Below are positions 18,101-19,950 of a stretch of 19,950 nucleotides of DNA, one piece after another. Every line of letters begins with the position of its first letter. Within the stretch, counting starts at the first letter, position 1. This stretch comes from Baffinella frigidus. Lineage: Eukaryota > Cryptophyceae > Cryptomonadales > Baffinellaceae. The notes under the pieces were generated by a model that was not told where the DNA came from, ran no database searches, and saw nothing but the letters and a program-made list of their open reading frames with translations. The stretch lies in assembly GCA_026770585.1 (NCBI GenBank), contig MU646820.1:170448-190397 (forward strand), given 5' to 3'. The translations under genes were made by a program, and so were the position numbers.

Positions 18101-19152
18101 CGCTCGTCGAGAACTCCTTCCTTGAGCTCCTGGTCCGCTCCTCCCCCGCCCAGGGGTCAGAAAGAGAGGGGTTGGGTAGGGGCAAGGGAGGGATGGCACA
18201 TCCTTCACCGAAAGCTCTGCCTCCCCGATGACTGTTGTAGGGGTTAGGGTTTAGGGGTGAGGGTTCAGGGTTGAGGATTTAGGGGTTAGGTCGACGAGCT
18301 CCTGGTCCGCTCCTCCCCCGCTCTCTCCTCCTGGAGCTACTGGAGCTATTCGAGATATAGGAGCTGTTGGAGCTATTGGAGCTATTGAAACTATTGGAGC
18401 CATTTGAACTATTGGAGCCCTATGCTCGGGCGAGCTCCTCCCCCGCCCTGCCCTGTCCTATGCGCGGGCGTGTCCTTTCCTCTCGGAGCTATTGGAGCCC
18501 TGTGTATTGCATCTATTGGAGATATCTCCCAGGCCAACCTACACCCCATCCGTGGGGTGAACTCTACACGCCCTGTGCCCGGACGCGCTCCTCACCCGGC
18601 CCGGCCTGTCCTGTCCTGTGCGCGGGTGTTGTCATGTGCGCGGGCGCCTCGCCCCGGCCTGTGCTGTGCGCGGACGCGGGGCGTGGGCAGCGTCCGTCCG
18701 CGAGGCTGGCAGCTGTCAGGTTGCGTGCAAGGCACACTTAGCTCAACGCGTACGCGGCCGAATTTCTCGAATACTGGATGCGGTTTATGAACGCGGTGGT
18801 TTTCATCTCAACAACGCACGCTTATTTCCGGGGGGAAAGGGTGCGTCGCAGAATATGACGGGCAGGCGTGGCCTCGTGACGGACAGCTCACAAATCGTCT
18901 TCTTTATTTTTCTTCATAACTCTCAGCCTAGCGACGCGTGCCCCAAAAGTCCATGAACTTCACGACGTTGGGAGGTGCGTATCTCCGATAGCTCTCGACT
19001 CCAGAAGTCCATACTCCTCAAAATGTACCGCATGAGCCTCACGACGAGCCTGCCCCCGACAGATCAAGAACCTGCAGCGGCTGGACGAATCGGAGGACGA
19101 CCAGAAGCAAGGGGTCTACTCCACCCTCGGCATCGTCGAGAACCTCAGCGAG
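15165..19152 (+). CDS. CTNNBL1: Beta-catenin-like protein 1 (CTNNBL1), 3' part beyond the window
   Basis: CTNNBL1 is an armadillo-type protein associated with the Prp19/CDC5L spliceosomal complex. Exons: 15165-15443, 15528-15626, 15980-16072, 16310-16339, 16945-17001, 18058-18132 and 19063-19152, every junction phase 0, giving 241 residues so far. Residues 1-93 hold a GFFD-repeat N-terminus, a KRPK nuclear-localisation-like cluster and a Glu-rich run. Then come NQEMRIKHPDEPARFLDSE, LFEEINKMQALATSPELY, LDHENK joined to DIALAVVDLANELTD, EEGSRALVDALVENSFLELL, and IKNLQRLDESEDDQKQGVYS with TLGIVENLSE. These line up block by block with the conserved N-terminal half of the family (for example AVVDLLQELTD and NTLAIVENMAE in animals). 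Exon 4 is only 30 nt, and its intron begins with GC (AAG|GCACGC). The remaining half or more of the protein must lie to the right. Several exon edges are duplicated in the introns. ATG 15165 is the first Met of the open frame. Confidence 0.93.
16526..16664. mobile_element. CTAGCTCTG-family MITE-like element in CTNNBL1 intron 4
   Basis: It starts CTAGCTCTGCCTCACTCGGG and ends GACTGAGACAGAGCTAG, with 9-bp perfect terminal inverted repeats extending imperfectly. In inverted orientation it matches 8151-8307. At 139 bp it has no coding capacity. Immediate flanks (AGGAAT and GAAGCG) do not give a clear target duplication. Confidence 0.8.
16757..16944 (+). repeat. Tandem copies of the CTNNBL1 exon-5 5' edge plus 3' splice site
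   Basis: The true exon starts at 16945 after TTTGCGGGTGTGCAG with GATATTGCGCTGGCGGTGG. An upstream copy (about 16832-16878) reads TTTGCGGGGTTGCAG then GATATTGCACTGATGGTG and continues along about 40 nt of exon. A shorter one (about 16902-16924) reads GTTGCGGGAGTACAG then GATACTG. The linking block GTTTGATT...GCACGGCG(A/G)CGGAACGT is itself repeated at 16792 and 16862. Acceptor AGs are kept in all copies. Confidence 0.75.
17473..17940 (+). repeat. Ladder of CTNNBL1 exon-6 5'-edge copies with 3' splice sites
   Basis: The real junction is TTTGAGTAACGTGTTGTCGT then GGCGCGCAG|ATTGAGGCGGCGAGCGAGG at 18058. Two close copies lie upstream: exon-like start 17798 (same TTTGAGTAACGTGTTGTCGT, then GGGGCAG|ATTGAGGCAC) and 17907 (TTTGGGTAACGTGGTGGAGT, then GGGGCAG|ATTGAGGCGGCGAGTGAGG). 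Two older-looking relatives appear near 17570 (CGCGG then ATCGAGGCAGAC) and 17676 (GCAC then ATCGAGACAGTAGCGAG), which have lost the AG. Spacing is about 105-150 bp. Confidence 0.8.
17958..18006. repeat. Short telomere-like TTGAGGG tract
   Basis: About six GGGTTGAGGGCTGAG-type units lie directly upstream of the CTNNBL1 exon-6 acceptor block. Confidence 0.7.
18237..18440 (+). repeat. Telomere-like tract, exon-6 3'-edge copy and GAGCTATTG repeats
   Basis: A TTTAGGGG/TTCAGGG tract (18237-18290) is followed by CGACGAGCTCCTG then GTCCGCTCCTCCCCCGC (about 18292-18323), a copy of the end of CTNNBL1 exon 6 with its donor (18121-18150). Then GGAGCTATT 9-mers repeat about eight times to 18415, and a further GAGCTCCTCCCCCGCCC block occurs at 18432. 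All are in intron 6. Confidence 0.75.
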
Positions 19153-19670
19153 GTCCATCTTCTTTCCACCCTTCTCTTCTTCTTGTTTTTGTTTCGTCTT
19201 CGTCTTCTTCTTCTTCTTGTTCTTCTTCATTCTTCTTTCCAAGGCTTATCTTCTTCCAGTCTGGAAAGAAGAAGAGGCCTTCTCTTCCTCTTCGGTAGTA
19301 CCCTCTTGTCTTCCTCTTCGGTATTCCCCTCGTGAAGTCTGTCTTGCAAGGCGTGTACTCCACCCTCGCCATCGTCGAGAACCTCAGCGAGATCCGTCTT
19401 CTTTCCAGCCTTCTCTCGTTCTTCTGTATTCTTCTTTCCAGCCTTCTCTTGTTCTTCTGTATTCTTCTTTCCAGCCTTCACTTCTTCTTCTATATTCTTC
19501 TTTCGCAGCCGTATCTTCTTCCAGGCTGGAAAAAAGAAGAAGAGAATGCCTTCTGTTGCTCTTCGTTGTGATCCTCTTGAAGTCTGTCTTGCAAGAGGTA
19601 TATTCCACCCTCGCTATCGTCGAGAAGCTCAGGGAGGTGCTGCCTTCTCTGCTTCTTCTTTATCACCCTC
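19100..19670 (+). repeat. About 240-bp tandem triplication of the CTNNBL1 exon-7 tail
   Basis: The last 14 codons of exon 7 (GVYSTLGIVENLSE, to 19152) recur at 19349-19392 (GVYSTLAIVENLSE) and 19591-19634 (EVYSTLAIVEKLRE), 240 and 242 bp apart. Copies 2 and 3 are preceded by a shared GAAGTCTGTCTTGCAAG block that supplies an AG. After the exon-like part the real copy and copy 3 have GT donors (GAG|GTCCAT, GAG|GTGCTG), while copy 2 has GAG|ATCCGT. Pyrimidine-rich intron sequence fills the rest. Confidence 0.85.
19160..19540. repeat. Pyrimidine-rich microsatellite and 33-bp minisatellite
   Basis: CTT-rich sequence spans 19160-19260. A unit of 33 bp, CTTCTTTCCAGCCTTCTC(T)C followed by GTTCTTCTGTATT, repeats three times at about 19397-19495, with a fourth partial copy. 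Each unit contains TTTCCAG, which resembles a 3' splice site. It lies in the CTNNBL1 intron downstream of exon 7. Confidence 0.8.
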
Positions 19671-19834
19671 GTGGAGTCTTTGTTATCACCCTCTTGAAGC
19701 CTGTACCACTCAGAACACTAAGCGGAACGTTTCTAAAGTTAACTGTTGGATTGTTTCTTGGGAAACACGCCAAAAGTCAGCAATGATTCGTCACGCTGTC
19801 CCCGGAAATCCGGGGAAGATGTGACCCTTATATA

Positions 19835-19950
<116 letters not shown>

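Noticed and set aside
19039-19608. Several Lys/Glu-rich minus-strand ORFs
   Set aside because: They are complementary translations of pyrimidine-rich intron repeats in CTNNBL1.

Overview
The window looks like nuclear DNA of an intron-rich, moderately GC-rich protist, probably an alga. Coding is broken into short exons (30-440 nt). Introns range from about 80 nt to over 1 kb and carry microsatellites, small inverted-repeat elements and degenerate plant/algal-type telomere-like repeats (TTTAGGG and TTGAGGG). A cryptophyte-like or similar alga would fit, but the sequence alone does not settle the lineage. There are no bacterial operons, tRNAs, rRNAs or CRISPR arrays.

Five genes can be read by joining exons. 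(1) 268-1318, minus: 5' part of an unrecognised acidic-then-membrane protein that probably runs off the left edge. (2) 5049-9183, minus: transcription elongation factor TFIIS, with the end of the N-terminal LW domain, an Ala-rich linker, the central domain over three exons, a linker exon and the C-terminal zinc ribbon with its DE pair. (3) 9749-11781, plus: a two-exon, 335-residue, probably type II membrane protein of unknown family. (4) 13144-14884, minus: a short Srp40/Nopp140 (NOLC1) homologue of 285 residues in six exons, with a duplicated N-terminal LisH-like module. (5) 15165 to beyond the right edge, plus: beta-catenin-like protein 1 (CTNNBL1), seven exons recovered, about 241 residues. 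Genes 4 and 5 are head to head, with 280 bp between their start codons. Genes 2 and 3 are also divergent.

The regions 1319-5048 and 11782-13143 hold no gene I can support. They contain telomere-like arrays, foldback elements, duplicated non-coding repeats and, at about 12.8 kb, a stray degenerate copy of CTNNBL1 exon 1.

The most striking pattern is reiteration of exon edges. Copies of an exon's first or last 15-45 nt, together with the adjoining 3' or 5' splice site and some intron, are laid out in the flanking introns. This is seen around TFIIS exon 5 (both sides), CTNNBL1 exon 5, exon 6 (both sides) and exon 7, and for exon 1 at a distance. It coincides with many GTC-type 5' splice sites and one GC-AG intron. 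The genes are house-keeping RNA-biology factors (Pol II elongation, snoRNP assembly, spliceosome). I see no co-regulation beyond the shared divergent promoter.
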